Shown here: positions 44,487 to 54,394 of the stretch, one piece after another
Layout: each line of letters opens with the position of its first letter
Position numbering within the stretch: position 1 is the stretch's first letter
Origin: Prorocentrum cordatum
Lineage: Eukaryota > Sar > Dinophyceae > Prorocentrales > Prorocentraceae
Direction of reading: 5' to 3'
Assembly: GCA_963575745.1 (NCBI GenBank)
Contig: CAUYUJ010015498.1
Location: forward strand, 50,001-114,000
Length of the DNA stretch: 64,000 nucleotides
The notes under the pieces: generated by a model
Database searches by the model: none
Told to the model about the DNA's origin: nothing
The model's input: the letters and a program-made list of their open reading frames with translations, nothing else
Made by a program: the position numbers and the translations under genes

Positions 44487-46653
44487 TCAACTCCCGCCCC
44501 TTCCCGACGCCCATTTCCTTATGTCATCCCTCGTCCTGCTCAGCCTATTCCTCATTCCCTCTCCTCCCTCCTGCCCTCCCCGTGCTCCACCCCCCCTCTC
44601 CCTCCCTCCCCCTTTCAACCCCCCGCCGCGACCTTCCATCGCCAGCCGCGGGCCAGTCGCGGTCGCCGTCCGCGTTTTCGTCTGCCCATCTTGGTGGGCG
44701 CCACGCCTGTTGGGCGCGCTCGTCTTGCTCGTCCCTCTCGCGGTGCTGCTCTGGTGCCTGGCGCTCGGGCCCGTGCTGCTCGGGCGCCGCTGCTCGGGCG
44801 CCGCTGCTGCGGCGCCCTGGAGCGCAGCTGCTTGCTGTTTCTGGGCGCGCCTGTCCTTCTTCTCTTTGTTTCTCTCCTGCTTCCTTCCCTGCGAACGCGA
44901 GCTGGCCATGCGCATTTGGAACAGGAGAGGGTAGTGGGCGCCGCCGTGCCAGCGCCCCTCCACCTCCACGGTCTCCGGCGGGAACGTCTTCTGCAACGCG
45001 CGGAAGAGGGTCACCTCGCGAACTAGAGAAGCGGTGGTCCCCTCTAGCCTCAGCCTCGGCGCGCCTCTGTTTCTCACGCTCCTTCTCTTGGATCTTGCGT
45101 TGGCATTCCTCTGACTGAGTCAGTAAATCCTGGAGGTGCTCGCGGGCGTCTTTTTTCGGGTAGTAGCGATCGTAAGGCATCCCAGGGCCTCCTTCCTGGC
45201 AGTGGTGCCAGTACGTCGGCTCCGATGATGGGCTGGTGGAGGCCCCCGCTGCTGCGGGGGCCTCTGCCTTGCTTCTGTTCCGGTACCCGATCTCACCGAT
45301 CACCGACTTGCGTGCGAAGAGCAACCCCGTCTCGTCTCTGTCGTGCACGGCGCTCAGCGGCCAGCACAGGGTGTACTCGCCAGGCCTGTTGAAAACGAAG
45401 ATGCCGCAGCTGTCCAAGCACGGGGTGCCGTCCAATCCGCGCCAGAAGTACGCTGCTGCCGTCTCCAATCGCAAGCCTAGACCCCGAAGACTCGGAAGCG
45501 TCTGTGTGAGCGCCATGTTGAAATCCCCACAAAGGATGTCAACCTTGTTCTCCTGCAAGATGGCCGCCAGCCTCGGCCACCACGTCTTGTGAGCCTCCTT
45601 AAAGCCTTTGGAAGCTTTCGCCGTGTCGCGGTGGAGGTGCACCGCGCACACCCGCACTTCCGAGCCGAAGTGGGCGTAGGTTTGATCGAAGGAGACCTCA
45701 ACCACCATGATCCTCGAGAACGCTTCCCTCTTGTTCCCTTCAGTTTTGTAGTGGCCGTCGACACTCCTTTCCCAGTGGAGCAGCCGCATTCCGTGGCACA
45801 GGTTTGCGCGCGCAGCGATGCACAAGGACTTGTCCTCACGCCCGCGCAGGGTCATGTATTCGTACTCTGGTCGATTCTGGAGCTGTTGGCAATCGCCAAC
45901 ACTCGCAGCACGACTCCCTCTTGCTGTCGCCATCGCTGCTGCGGGGGCGACAAAAGGCCCACCGCTGCTGCTGCTTTGGCCCTCCGCTGCTGACGCCCCC
46001 GCTGCTGCGGGGGCGTCCGCCTGCAGCGGCGGTGGTTTTCCTGGCCGCTGTAGGATTGCCTCCATCTGCGCCTCACATTCCGCAAAGCACGCCAGGAGAG
46101 CAGGGCAATGCCGCAGCTGCAACTCAAGTCTCCGCCGCTGGTCCGCGTTGTTGGTCTCGCTCGGCATGGGGCCCCAGTTCCCGAACAGGACGGAAAGGTT
46201 GCCCACGTTGTCGTTCCGCTGCCAGTTCACTTCAGCCGCTCTACGCTCGCAGAAGAGCTGGAGCGGGACGGTGTCGCGGTGAACCGACCTGCGCCGCTCG
46301 ACGTCGTCGGGCGGCGCGCAGCCCCCAAAGGCCGGCTGATCGCGCCGCTTTTCCTGAGGCTCTTCGTCATCGCTCGGATCCACCACCGAGTCGCCTGGGC
46401 GGGTGCGTATCGTAGAAACTTCTGATCGCGCCGCCGCTGCTGAGCTTGAAACGCCAGACGGCGCAGCCCCCGCTGCTGCGGGGGCGCCCTCTGACACAGG
46501 GGCCCAAGGACCCTTCCAGGGTTGTTCGTGACCACCCACAGGTAGCCAAACCTTCCCACACTTCGCTGTATACACTGCCGACAGTCGGCCCCGAGGCCCC
46601 GCTCCTGCGGGGCCCAATGGGCTGCTGCTGCTGCTGCTGCTGGCCGCGGCCAT
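44487..46653 (-). CDS. Endonuclease/exonuclease/phosphatase-fold protein
   Basis: Starts with ATG at 46653 (MAAASSSSSSS). Recognisable core: NLSVLFGNWGPM, ETNNADQRRRLE, then the metal-site segment VDILCGDFNMAL near residue 376, the GDFN motif of EEP nucleases. CLDSCGIFVFNRPGEYTL and SAVHDRDETG follow. The first frame remains convincing to YDRYYPKKDAREHLQDLL. Downstream, the frame ending at 44487 reads more like protein (FRALQKTFPPETVEVEGRWH, AHYPLLFQM) than the continuing first frame, so an intron or indel lies near 45060; its exact site is unresolved. Five hairpins of family 1 lie in the exon. No reverse transcriptase follows, so this is not an ordinary LINE ORF2. It lies head-to-tail behind the OTU/DDE gene. 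Confidence 0.65.
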
Positions 46654-46699
46654 CACTCGCTGCCCCCGCGTTGCAGGGGGGGCGGCCGTGAGAGCCGGA

Positions 46700-46728
46700 C
46701 TCCTGGGGCCGAAACGGCGGTGGAAGGA
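46700..46728 (-). other. Possible decayed leader relict upstream of the EEP gene
   Basis: The minus strand reads CCGCCGTTTCGGCCCCAGGA about 50 bases before the ATG at 46653. It resembles the leader core at the spacing expected, but with several changes. Weak on its own; listed because four neighbouring genes have similar relicts. Confidence 0.3.
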
Positions 46729-46784
46729 GGGGGGCGGGGCGAAGAGGAGGAAGACGGGGCGGATAGGGAAGGAAAGGGCGGGCA

Positions 46785-46831
46785 GAGAGAGAGGGAGAGA
46801 GAGAGGGAGAGACAGGGAGATAGTGAGAGAG

Positions 46832-46925
<94 letters not shown>

Positions 46926-46933
46926 GGACGACG

Positions 46934-46971
<38 letters not shown>
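46785..46971. repeat. (GA)n microsatellite
   Basis: GA/GGGA dinucleotide array interrupted by GACGGACGACGATAAC at 46922-46937. It lies between the EEP gene and the OTU/DDE gene, in the 5' flank of the former. Confidence 0.96.
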
Positions 46972-47265
46972 GGACGCGGAGGAGGGAGGAATGAGATAAT
47001 GACCAGGAGGGCGATCAGGGAGAAGGAGGGGGGAGAGCAGGAGGAGGGGCGGAGTGATCGACACCCGCGTGGTTTTCTCCCCCTGCCTGCTCTCCCCCTC
47101 CTCTCACCTCCTCCCCCGTCCTCCCTCCTCCCTGTTTCTTCTGCATGAGCCTGCACTACGTCCGCGCGCGCACGCGGCACCTCAGTCGCAGCCAGGTGGA
47201 AGAGCAGTGGCTGCTGCCCGAACTCACACCTCGCGCCTCGCCGCTGCTGCGGCGGGCCGCGCCTC

Positions 47266-50200
47266 TCAGAGGCCCCCGGCTGCAGGGGGCGCAAGCGCCA
47301 GGGAGCCAGACAGACGGCGTCGCGTCTCACTGTGCATAAACGTGCTGAAAGCTCTCGGGTTGCCTCCCAAGTGCTCGTCTATGACGTTCTGCAACCGCGT
47401 GGCAAACGTCTCCGGCCACTTTCCACCGAAGTCCTCCATGCCAGCGGCGCCCCATTCCCGCCGAAACCACTCAAAATCTAACCGCTGAGCTGCAGAAAGC
47501 CCAGAACCCAACCCCGCCAGGCGATTCAGCGCGTCGCACCTCGACGTTCGACCCGCCGCGCCTCCGCAGCTGCGAAGGCCCGCGCCCAGCTCGGATAACC
47601 CGACATGCTTCATCCTGTGTTTGATATCTATGGCTGCCTCTGCGTCTAAGAGTTTGGCTTGCTGTGTCCTCAGCAGCTTGCGCGCTTTCTTTACGTCGCC
47701 CCCCAGGCGGGTTAGCTCTTCTCTGCGCCGCGCCTCGACATCCCGCTGTCGTTTCTCGTTTCTGAGCGTCGCCTCGCGGGCGTCCTCGCATGCTGCGAGG
47801 GCCCGCTGAACCCCGGGATCTTCCTTCGACACTTCGCGCACTCGCCTCCGTTCTTTCCGTAATTGCGTCTCCATGAACGTGGCCCCCGCGATGTCGCCCC
47901 AGCTGCGCAACTCCTCAGCGATCGACGAATGCGTTCTCATCAAGTCAGACGTCTGCTCCGCGGTTTCCATGCGAGACGTCGACAGGCCAGGCGGCGCCTC
48001 CAGCGCGCTCTCCCCCGCCGCTGCTGCGTTGAGGCTTGGACTGGCCCATCCGTAGTCAAACTCGCCAGCGGCGCTCCACCCGTCGTCGCCCTCGCTCCCA
48101 TCATCTTCATCTCCTTCGAGGGCGTCGACGGAATTGCCACCCTCAGTGCCCCCGCTGCTGCGGAGACCCTCGGCTGCGTCTTCCGCCCCCTCCATGCCAT
48201 GCCAAATCTTGTCGCCCTCGTCCAGAGCCGTGTCGTCTCCAAGGTTTGCGAACACGTCGTCGCAGTGGCCGCGTCGAGGGTGCGGGAGGACCAATCGCAT
48301 GATGTCTTTGTAGGTCCATCTCAAGCGCCCCGCCTGTACCTCTTCTTCGACCTCCGCTACTGCGGCGGCGACCTTCTCACGCATCCTCAACTTTCTCCAG
48401 ACATGGCCCGCCTCCTTGCATATGCGCGCGTCCAAGTCCGCATCCCACAGGTTTGCCTTGAAACCTGTTTCCCAGTACCCCTCTGCCGCAGCCAAGTGAA
48501 GACCCATTTGGGACATCACTTCCACCATCAAGTCAATGCATTCTAACTTGTCCAGCTGTGGGGCGCACTGGCCCAGCCTCATGGCTCTCAGCAGCGCCGC
48601 TCCTTCTCTCTTCATGTACTCGCGCTTGGCGTGTTGATTCAGATGTGTGTCCACAGTTTGGAGGATTGGGGTTACGCCGCCCCCGTGCGGGATGAACACG
48701 TACCCTCGAGACCAACATAGCTTACTCACAAGCGGGGACAAGTGAGGGCCATGATCATCCGCCATCATAATTCTCCACTCCCGCTGCTGCGGAGGCTCTG
48801 GCAGATGAGGGAGGTGGCGGTCCAGGTACGCGAGCACGCACGGTGTCCGGTAAGACCCCTTGGTGCTGGTGGTCGCCGACACCCATCTGCCGAACCCTCG
48901 GCGCCGAAGGTGTTCGAGCAGGCGCGGCCTCAACTTCTCTCCTCCCCCCTCCGCCTTGAACATGCACTCCATCGGTGGGGGGCCTTCTCTCCGCAGTCGA
49001 TCCTTGTCGCTCATTGTCATGAAATTGGCCGTCCACCGCTCCCGCGCCGCGCCGTGGCACTCCACCAGTGGCACTTCGACCCCCGCTACTGCGAGGGTCC
49101 TCACGCCAGCTGATCCTGTTTCATTGTGGTGGAAAGGCGACTGGTCGAAGTTCTCCATCTCGGGATCCTCCTGGTTGAGTAGCACGCGCGCGGCGCGTGC
49201 CCTGAACACGTTCAGCCAGCCTCGCTCGAGGCGCTCTTCCAAGACGGGCAGCGGGCGCTTGTACTTCCTGTTCGGGCACCGCATGCTGAGGCCGTATTCC
49301 TTGCGCCAGGAGGCCCGCCAGCGCGACCTCAACTCCGCGGCGGCGGGTTGCTGCCCGATCCGCAGCTGCTGCGTGACGTACTCGCTCATGAGCTCCAACG
49401 CTTTGGTCTGGAGCATGCTTTGCGTGAGCCTTGCTATCTTCGCTGGCTCTCTTTGGGTACTTCGCGTTCCACTTTTGATAGCTTTCCAATCTACACTGTG
49501 CCGAATGGAACTCCACCATTCAAACGGAGCTGGCCGCAGCCAAGGACATTTTCGAGCAGGCCCCTGTCCCTGTTGTGGTATCCTTTTCCGCCCTTTCCAC
49601 TTGGGGAGGCGCCCCTGCCGGTACTGCGTCTCGCGCCCCCGCGGATGCCGAACAGCCTCCGCTACTGCGGAGGCGTATTTCGACGACAGAAAAGCCTTGT
49701 GCCAGCGCCGCAGAACGTGCGTGCGCTTCCTGAGAGAAGTATGGGACATGGAACCCCAGTCCCACGCATCCATGAATGAACGCGCCCCTCCATACGGAAA
49801 GCGCTCTCCAGGCGTCCAGCCTAAAGAGCGCATGTGCTCGTCGAAAGCACCCGCTATCTCCATCCTCGAGCACAGGAGCGACGGGACCACCACGCGCTTC
49901 TTGTTCTGGGCGGGGGCTTTGCGCTCGCAGCCGCGGTTCCTGCACCTCAAGAGCTGCTCCTCCCGCTCTGCGGGCATCAACTCCCGAGCTACGTCCAGGG
50001 CGCACGCAGCGTCTTTCAGTCCTGTCCACCATTGGACGGCTTGCACGAGCTCCTGACAGACTGCCTCAGCGTCGACTTCCACCACTGCCAAGTCCTCAGG
50101 TGGCGCCGCCGCTGCTGCGGCGGCACCGGCCTGTGCTCTCGGGGGGGCGGCGTGGCCAGGCTGCGGGACAAGTTCTTCGTCGTCTAAGGCGCTCTGCAGG

Positions 50201-52159
50201 CGACGAAGCTCCTGGGCGTCATCCTGCGTGACTTCTTGCGCCAGGACCATGACGTCGAGGAACCGCGCCAGACGCACCCTTTGCACAATGTAGTCCGCGA
50301 TTTCCTGACAGGCGGGCATGGGGGACGGGCGAGGAGACTCGGTGGGGGGGCCGCGAGGGGAGAGGGGGGCGCGATGGGAGAGGGAAGAAGGAAAAATGGG
50401 GAGGGAAGGAGGGGGAGAGCATGTGGGGGCAGCAGAGATGGAAGCGAAGGATCAGGGCGGTCGGAGAGAGCAACTGTCCTGGCGGAGCTCCCTGCGAGAC
50501 TCTCGCGTGGAAACCTCCTGGGTCATCCGCAACGTGCAGTCCAAACCGCAGTCCCCGTCTGCGACTGTGGACACGACGAATACACCGAGAGCAGAATAGA
50601 AACCGCCCACCGTCGAAAGATCTCCCGTGATGTCCACAAAGTCTGTGGAGACGCCTGCGATAAAATCATTGCATAGAATCAAAGGGTACTCCTCCGACAC
50701 GGGGGCCCAGTCCAGAGGCCCCGAATCTCGGGGGACGGCGCAACGCGCGATCGCGTCCGCCGCAGGCTCGCGGGTTAACTCCTCCAGTTTCCACGGCGGC
50801 AACACAGCTTTGCAAAGGTCGACTCTGTTCCGTCCTTCCCATACGTAGACGCGCACCTTCCGCAGAAGTGCAAAGATTACGAAAGCAGAATACCCTATCC
50901 ACTCTCGGCCCCCCCCGGCGTTCCGCGAATGCTGCGCGACAACTTCGCCAATTTCTCGAAGCACCTCTGGCCCTGTTGTGAAAGTGCCCCTGCAGGCGCA
51001 GGCGGGGCAACCACCGCGCCTGCATTCGCGGCTGTCTTTTCAAAGGCGGTCAAGCAATCTCCGCCCCTGTAAGCACGGGTTCCACTATGTCGCGGACAGC
51101 AAGCGGGGCGGGTTGGGGGAAAGCGACAGGGGCAACCCCCTTTGCTGAGAGGGCTGCTGTTGCCGCGGAGTCCTTCAGGGCAGCCTCCACTGCGGAAGCG
51201 GCCTCGGCGATGGCGTCGGCGCCGCGCGCGCCAGCAGGACCCGCGCACGCCTCCGCTGTTGCGGGGCCTTCAGAAGGGCCCACGCACGGTTCCGCCGCCA
51301 CTTCAGGAGGGGCCGCGCACGCTTCCGCTGACGCACCCGCTGCTGCGGGGCCGTCAGAAGAGCCCACGCACGGCTCCGCTGCCACTTCAGCAGGGGCCAC
51401 GCGCGCCTCCGCTGACGGCCCCGCTGCTGCGGGGCCTTCAGCAGGGCCCGCCCACGGCTCCGCTGCCGCTTCAGCAGGGGCCACGCGCGCCTCGGCCGGC
51501 GCCTCCGCTGCTGCGGGGGCTCCAGCTCCTGCGGGCCACCCGTCCGCGCAATGCGCTAAATGCCAGGGCGCTTGCAAGTCTGACCACTTATTGTAGTCCA
51601 CAGAACCGCATGCCAGACGGTGGTCGCTGGGACACGGCCACTGCGAGCATAAATGAATCTTCTTACATATGCGTTTGCCAGATTCATAATGGCAGGCCGC
51701 GCCGCTGCTGCGGCGCATGATGTACCCGAATCCGAATATTGTCCCCTTTAGTTTCCGTGGGTTCATGAGCACTCTCTCGGGGTCTTTCGTTTTGTCTTGT
51801 TGGTGCCAAAACTCCACGCATTCGTTGGCCTCGTCGTCCTCTTCCACGCCTGTCCTCCGAGCAGTCTTCTCAGCCCGCAACCCACCACGCTCCAAGACAG
51901 CAGCCCCCGCTGCTGCGAGGGCTGCTTTCTTGGAGCTCAGCCTGCGCCGGGCCAGCGGCTGCGCGGCCGCCTTCGCCGACGCGGCCGTGGGTCGAGCCGC
52001 CGCCCCAGCGCGCTTGCTCGAATGAGGTCTGTTGTCCGGTTTCCGGAGGGCCCTCTTCTCGCCGACGCGGCATCGCCCCGTCCTTGTGTCGGGCTTCCTA
52101 TTCCTCTTCTCGCCGATGCGGCATCGCCCCATCCTTGTGTCGGGCTTCCTAGCCTTCAT
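47266..52159 (-). CDS. OTU-like Cys box fused to a DD35D transposase core (1,541 aa)
   Basis: Three exons (52159-51067, 50972-50479, 50304-47266) join in frame. The ATG (MKARKPDTRMGRC) lies 12 bases after a leader relict. N-terminus: two and a half copies of RKPDTR-x-GRCR-x-GEKR, then a Cys/His-rich segment (ACHYESGKRICKKIHLC) and about 26-residue Ala/Glu/Pro repeats. Residues 365-529: LTGPEVLREIGEVVAQHS, YSAFVIFALLRKVRVYVWEG and VADGDCGLD (about 503), the Cys loop of OTU-type proteases; a catalytic His is not clearly placed. DDE core: MENFDQSPFHHN (Asp about 916), IMMADDHGPHLSPL (about 1046) and ILQTVDTHLN (about 1081), giving 35-residue spacing between the last two acids, as in Tc1/mariner-pogo relatives. 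An acidic region and a coiled coil end the protein. Domesticated transposase or intact transposon gene cannot be distinguished. Confidence 0.72.
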
Positions 52160-52171
52160 GGCTGGCGGTCT

Positions 52172-52192
52172 CGAGCCAAAACGGCACGGGAG
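52172..52192 (-). other. Spliced-leader relict before the OTU/DDE start codon
   Basis: The minus strand reads CCCGTGCCGTTTTGGCTCGA directly before GACCGCCAGCC-ATG. It matches the leader at most positions, with A-to-G changes. It supports the chosen ATG at 52159 and suggests that this locus passed through a trans-spliced RNA intermediate. Confidence 0.75.
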
Positions 52193-52325
52193 AGCCCGGG
52201 GCCGGGGCCGGGAGCCGAGACCAGGACCGGGGCCGGGACCGGGAGCCCGGGACCGGGACCAGGGCCGACACCGGGACCGGGACCGGGAGGGGGCCGGGAC
52301 CGGGACCGGGACCGGGAGCCCGGGG
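52190..52325. repeat. GGGACC-type minisatellite
   Basis: Repeated CCGGGACCGGGACC and GGGGCCGGGAG motifs directly upstream of the leader relict of the OTU/DDE gene. Confidence 0.9.
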
Positions 52326-52339
52326 TCACTTAAAGGCTT

Positions 52340-52627
52340 CAAGATCTTAGGCGTACTTACGAGCTACCTATAGCTGGGTGTAAGTTACTTCTGTTCTGTG
52401 TTAAGTAACAGTATATATTGAGCATGTTCCCTAACTAAGGGCATCTGTTTTTAAGTGCTCCTCTTGCGGAAATAAGTTGCTTGCGCTACTGCTAACTATT
52501 TTCCATCCATCGCCGAGCGGGGTAAGTTACATATAAGTAATTGTAAGTTACTTAACGCATTTTAGGCACCATCACTTAGTATTACTTATAAGTTACTTAT
52601 AAGTCCCTTGTAAGTTACCTCCTTCCC
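52340..52627. other. AT-rich strand-switch segment with repeated GTAAGTTAC
   Basis: Genes to the left are on the minus strand and genes to the right on the plus strand, so this is a divergent switch. The segment is AT-rich in a GC-rich context and repeats GTAAGTTAC, TTATAAGTTACT and AAGTTACTTA at 52379, 52524, 52545 and about 52588-52615. It could hold a bidirectional start region or a replication origin; the sequence alone does not show which. Confidence 0.55.
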
Positions 52628-52671
<44 letters not shown>

Positions 52672-52686
52672 CGCGCCCCCCCCCCC
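52628..52686. repeat. Poly-C tract
   Basis: About 48 consecutive C followed by GCGCG and C12. Homopolymer length is likely to be unreliable. Confidence 0.9.
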
Positions 52687-52844
52687 GATGGCGATCGCGT
52701 GGGGAAGGAGGAGGAAGAGTGGGGGAGGTAGCGATGGCGATCGCTTGGGGAAGGAGGAGGAGGAGGAGGAGGAGGAGGAGGAGGAAGAGGAGTGGGGGAG
52801 GCAGCGATGGCGATCGCTTGGGTAACGATGGACGCGGTGACGCG

Positions 52845-53180
52845 CATGATGACGATAACGACGATGACGATGACGACTACTACGACGACGATGACTACGA
52901 TACTGGCCATACTGACGACACTGACGACACTGACGATGATGATGACGACGACGATTGCCGACGATCCTGACGATGATGACGACGACTACGGCAATGATGA
53001 TGACGTCGCTGATGATGACGATGACGACGTTGATGATGATGATGGCGACGACGATGGTAAGGATGACAGGCGATGACGATGATGGCGATGATGATGACGA
53101 TAATGATGATGATCATGACGGCGATGATGATGATGGCGATGAGGCTGCCTCAGACGACGGTGACGACGACGATGGCAAGA
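52845..53180. repeat. (GAC/GAT)n microsatellite
   Basis: Imperfect GAC, GAT and GGC triplets between two copies of hairpin family 2. No gene. Confidence 0.9.
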
Positions 53181-53404
53181 ACTCGCCCAGGACTCCAGAA
53201 CAAGGACTTCCTTGTGTTGGAGTTGAGGCTATCCACCCTATGGGTGAGAGGACGGCGCCCTCGTCGTCGTCGAGGTTGGTTTGAGGAGGTTTGGGGTTCT
53301 TGAGGTTTTGGGTTTAGGTTTTGGATTCTGGTGGTTTTGGGTGCGTCGAAGTTGTTTTGGTGAGGTTTTGGTTTCTGGATGTTTTAGGTTTAGGTATTGG
53401 GTTC

Positions 53405-53650
53405 TCTCTCCCCCGTCCCCCATCATCTCTCCCGTCCCCCATCATCTCTCCCGTCCCCCATCAACTCTCCCGTCCCCCATCGCCTCTCCCGCCCCCCATC
53501 GTCTCTCCCGCCCCCCCCCCCCCCCTCGGGCGATGCAGGAGGTTGGGGCTTCTCGGAGGCGCCTTCGGCTGACGCAGGAGGTCGGAGCGTCTGGGAAGCG
53601 CTTTCGGGTGATGCAGGAGGCTGGGGCCTCTCGGAGGCGCTTTCGGCCCG
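53405..53650. repeat. 19-bp and 39-bp tandem repeats
   Basis: Five copies of a 19-bp unit (CATCATCTCTCCCGTCCCC) at about 53410-53510, a C run, then three copies of a 39-bp unit at about 53533-53650 (GATGCAGGAGGTTGGGGC start). Confidence 0.85.
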
Positions 53651-54335
53651 CTGGACGGGCGTTCTTGGGAGCGATGGAGATCGCTGGGGCGAGCGGGGCG
53701 TGGCTTGGGAGGTAGCGATGGCGATCGCTTGGGCGAAGGGGCGAGGGGGGGTGGGGGCGGGGGTGCACGGGGAGGTAGCGATGGAGATCGCTTGGGCGAG
53801 GGGGGCGTGGATTGGGAGGTAGCGATGGCGATCGCTTGGGCGAAGGGACGAGGGGGGGGGGAGGTAGCGATGGAGATCGCTTGGGCGAGGGGGGCGTGGA
53901 TCGGGGGGTAGCGATGGAGATCGCTTGGGCGAGGGGGGGCGTGGATTGGGAGGTAGCGATGGAGATCGCTTGGGCGAGGGGGCGAGGGGGCGGAGGTGAT
54001 GGGGGGTGGTGGTGGGTGGGTGTGGGGTGGGGTGGGGCGGTGGTGGTGGTGGTGGTGGTGGTGGTGGTGGTGGTGGTGTGGGGGTGGGTGGGGGCGCGGG
54101 GAAATAGCGATGGCGACCGCTTGGGCGAGGGGGGGTGCATGGGGAGGTAGTAGCGATGGCGATCGCTCGGGAGTGGGAAAGGAGGATGGTATAGAGGGGG
54201 GGGATGAGGCGGAGGATGAGGCTCATTCGACCAGAGAGCGGATGGAAGTGGTGGATTGGGCGAAGAGCATCAGGGAGGGGGAGCAAAGCGATCTCGATCG
54301 CTGTGCGGTCATTGCCGCTAGCTTGGCCGTCCACT

Positions 54336-54357
54336 GGTTAGCCGTTGCTGGCCCTGG
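54336..54357 (+). other. Probable degenerate leader relict upstream of gene A
   Basis: GGTTAGCCGTTGCTGGCCCT resembles the leader (TAGCC, TT, TGGC kept in spacing) about 40 bases before the ATG at 54395. More diverged than the relicts before genes B and C. Confidence 0.4.
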
Positions 54358-54394
54358 CGGGCGCGCGCCCCCCCGCTGCCGCCGCGCTAGCATC

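Larger units (their letters stand above)
43903..51925. repeat. Hairpin family 1: about 20 dispersed CCGCTGCTGCGG stem-loops
   Basis: Perfect or near-perfect hairpins with loop TGCT (or TACT, TCCT) and inner stem CCGC/GCGG; the outer stem varies but stays paired. Left arms: CCTCCGC at 43903, CCCTCCGC at 43945, GCCCCCGC at 44312 and 46466, GAGGCCCCCGC at 45239, GACGCCCCCGC at 45992, GGCCCCGC at 46595 and 51417, GCCTCCGC at 49655 and 51501, GCCGCCGC at 50105, GCGCCGC at 51699. One-mismatch copies are at 45928, 49078 and 51900; weaker ones at 47237, 47561, 47786, 51251 and 51336. They lie in exons of the two minus-strand genes and just beyond. None is seen elsewhere in the window. Confidence 0.88.

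Noticed and set aside
53996-54394. Upstream N-terminal extension of gene A
   Set aside because: It would translate a (GGT)n repeat and family-2 hairpins; the ATG at 54395 follows a leader-like relict and starts folded-looking sequence.
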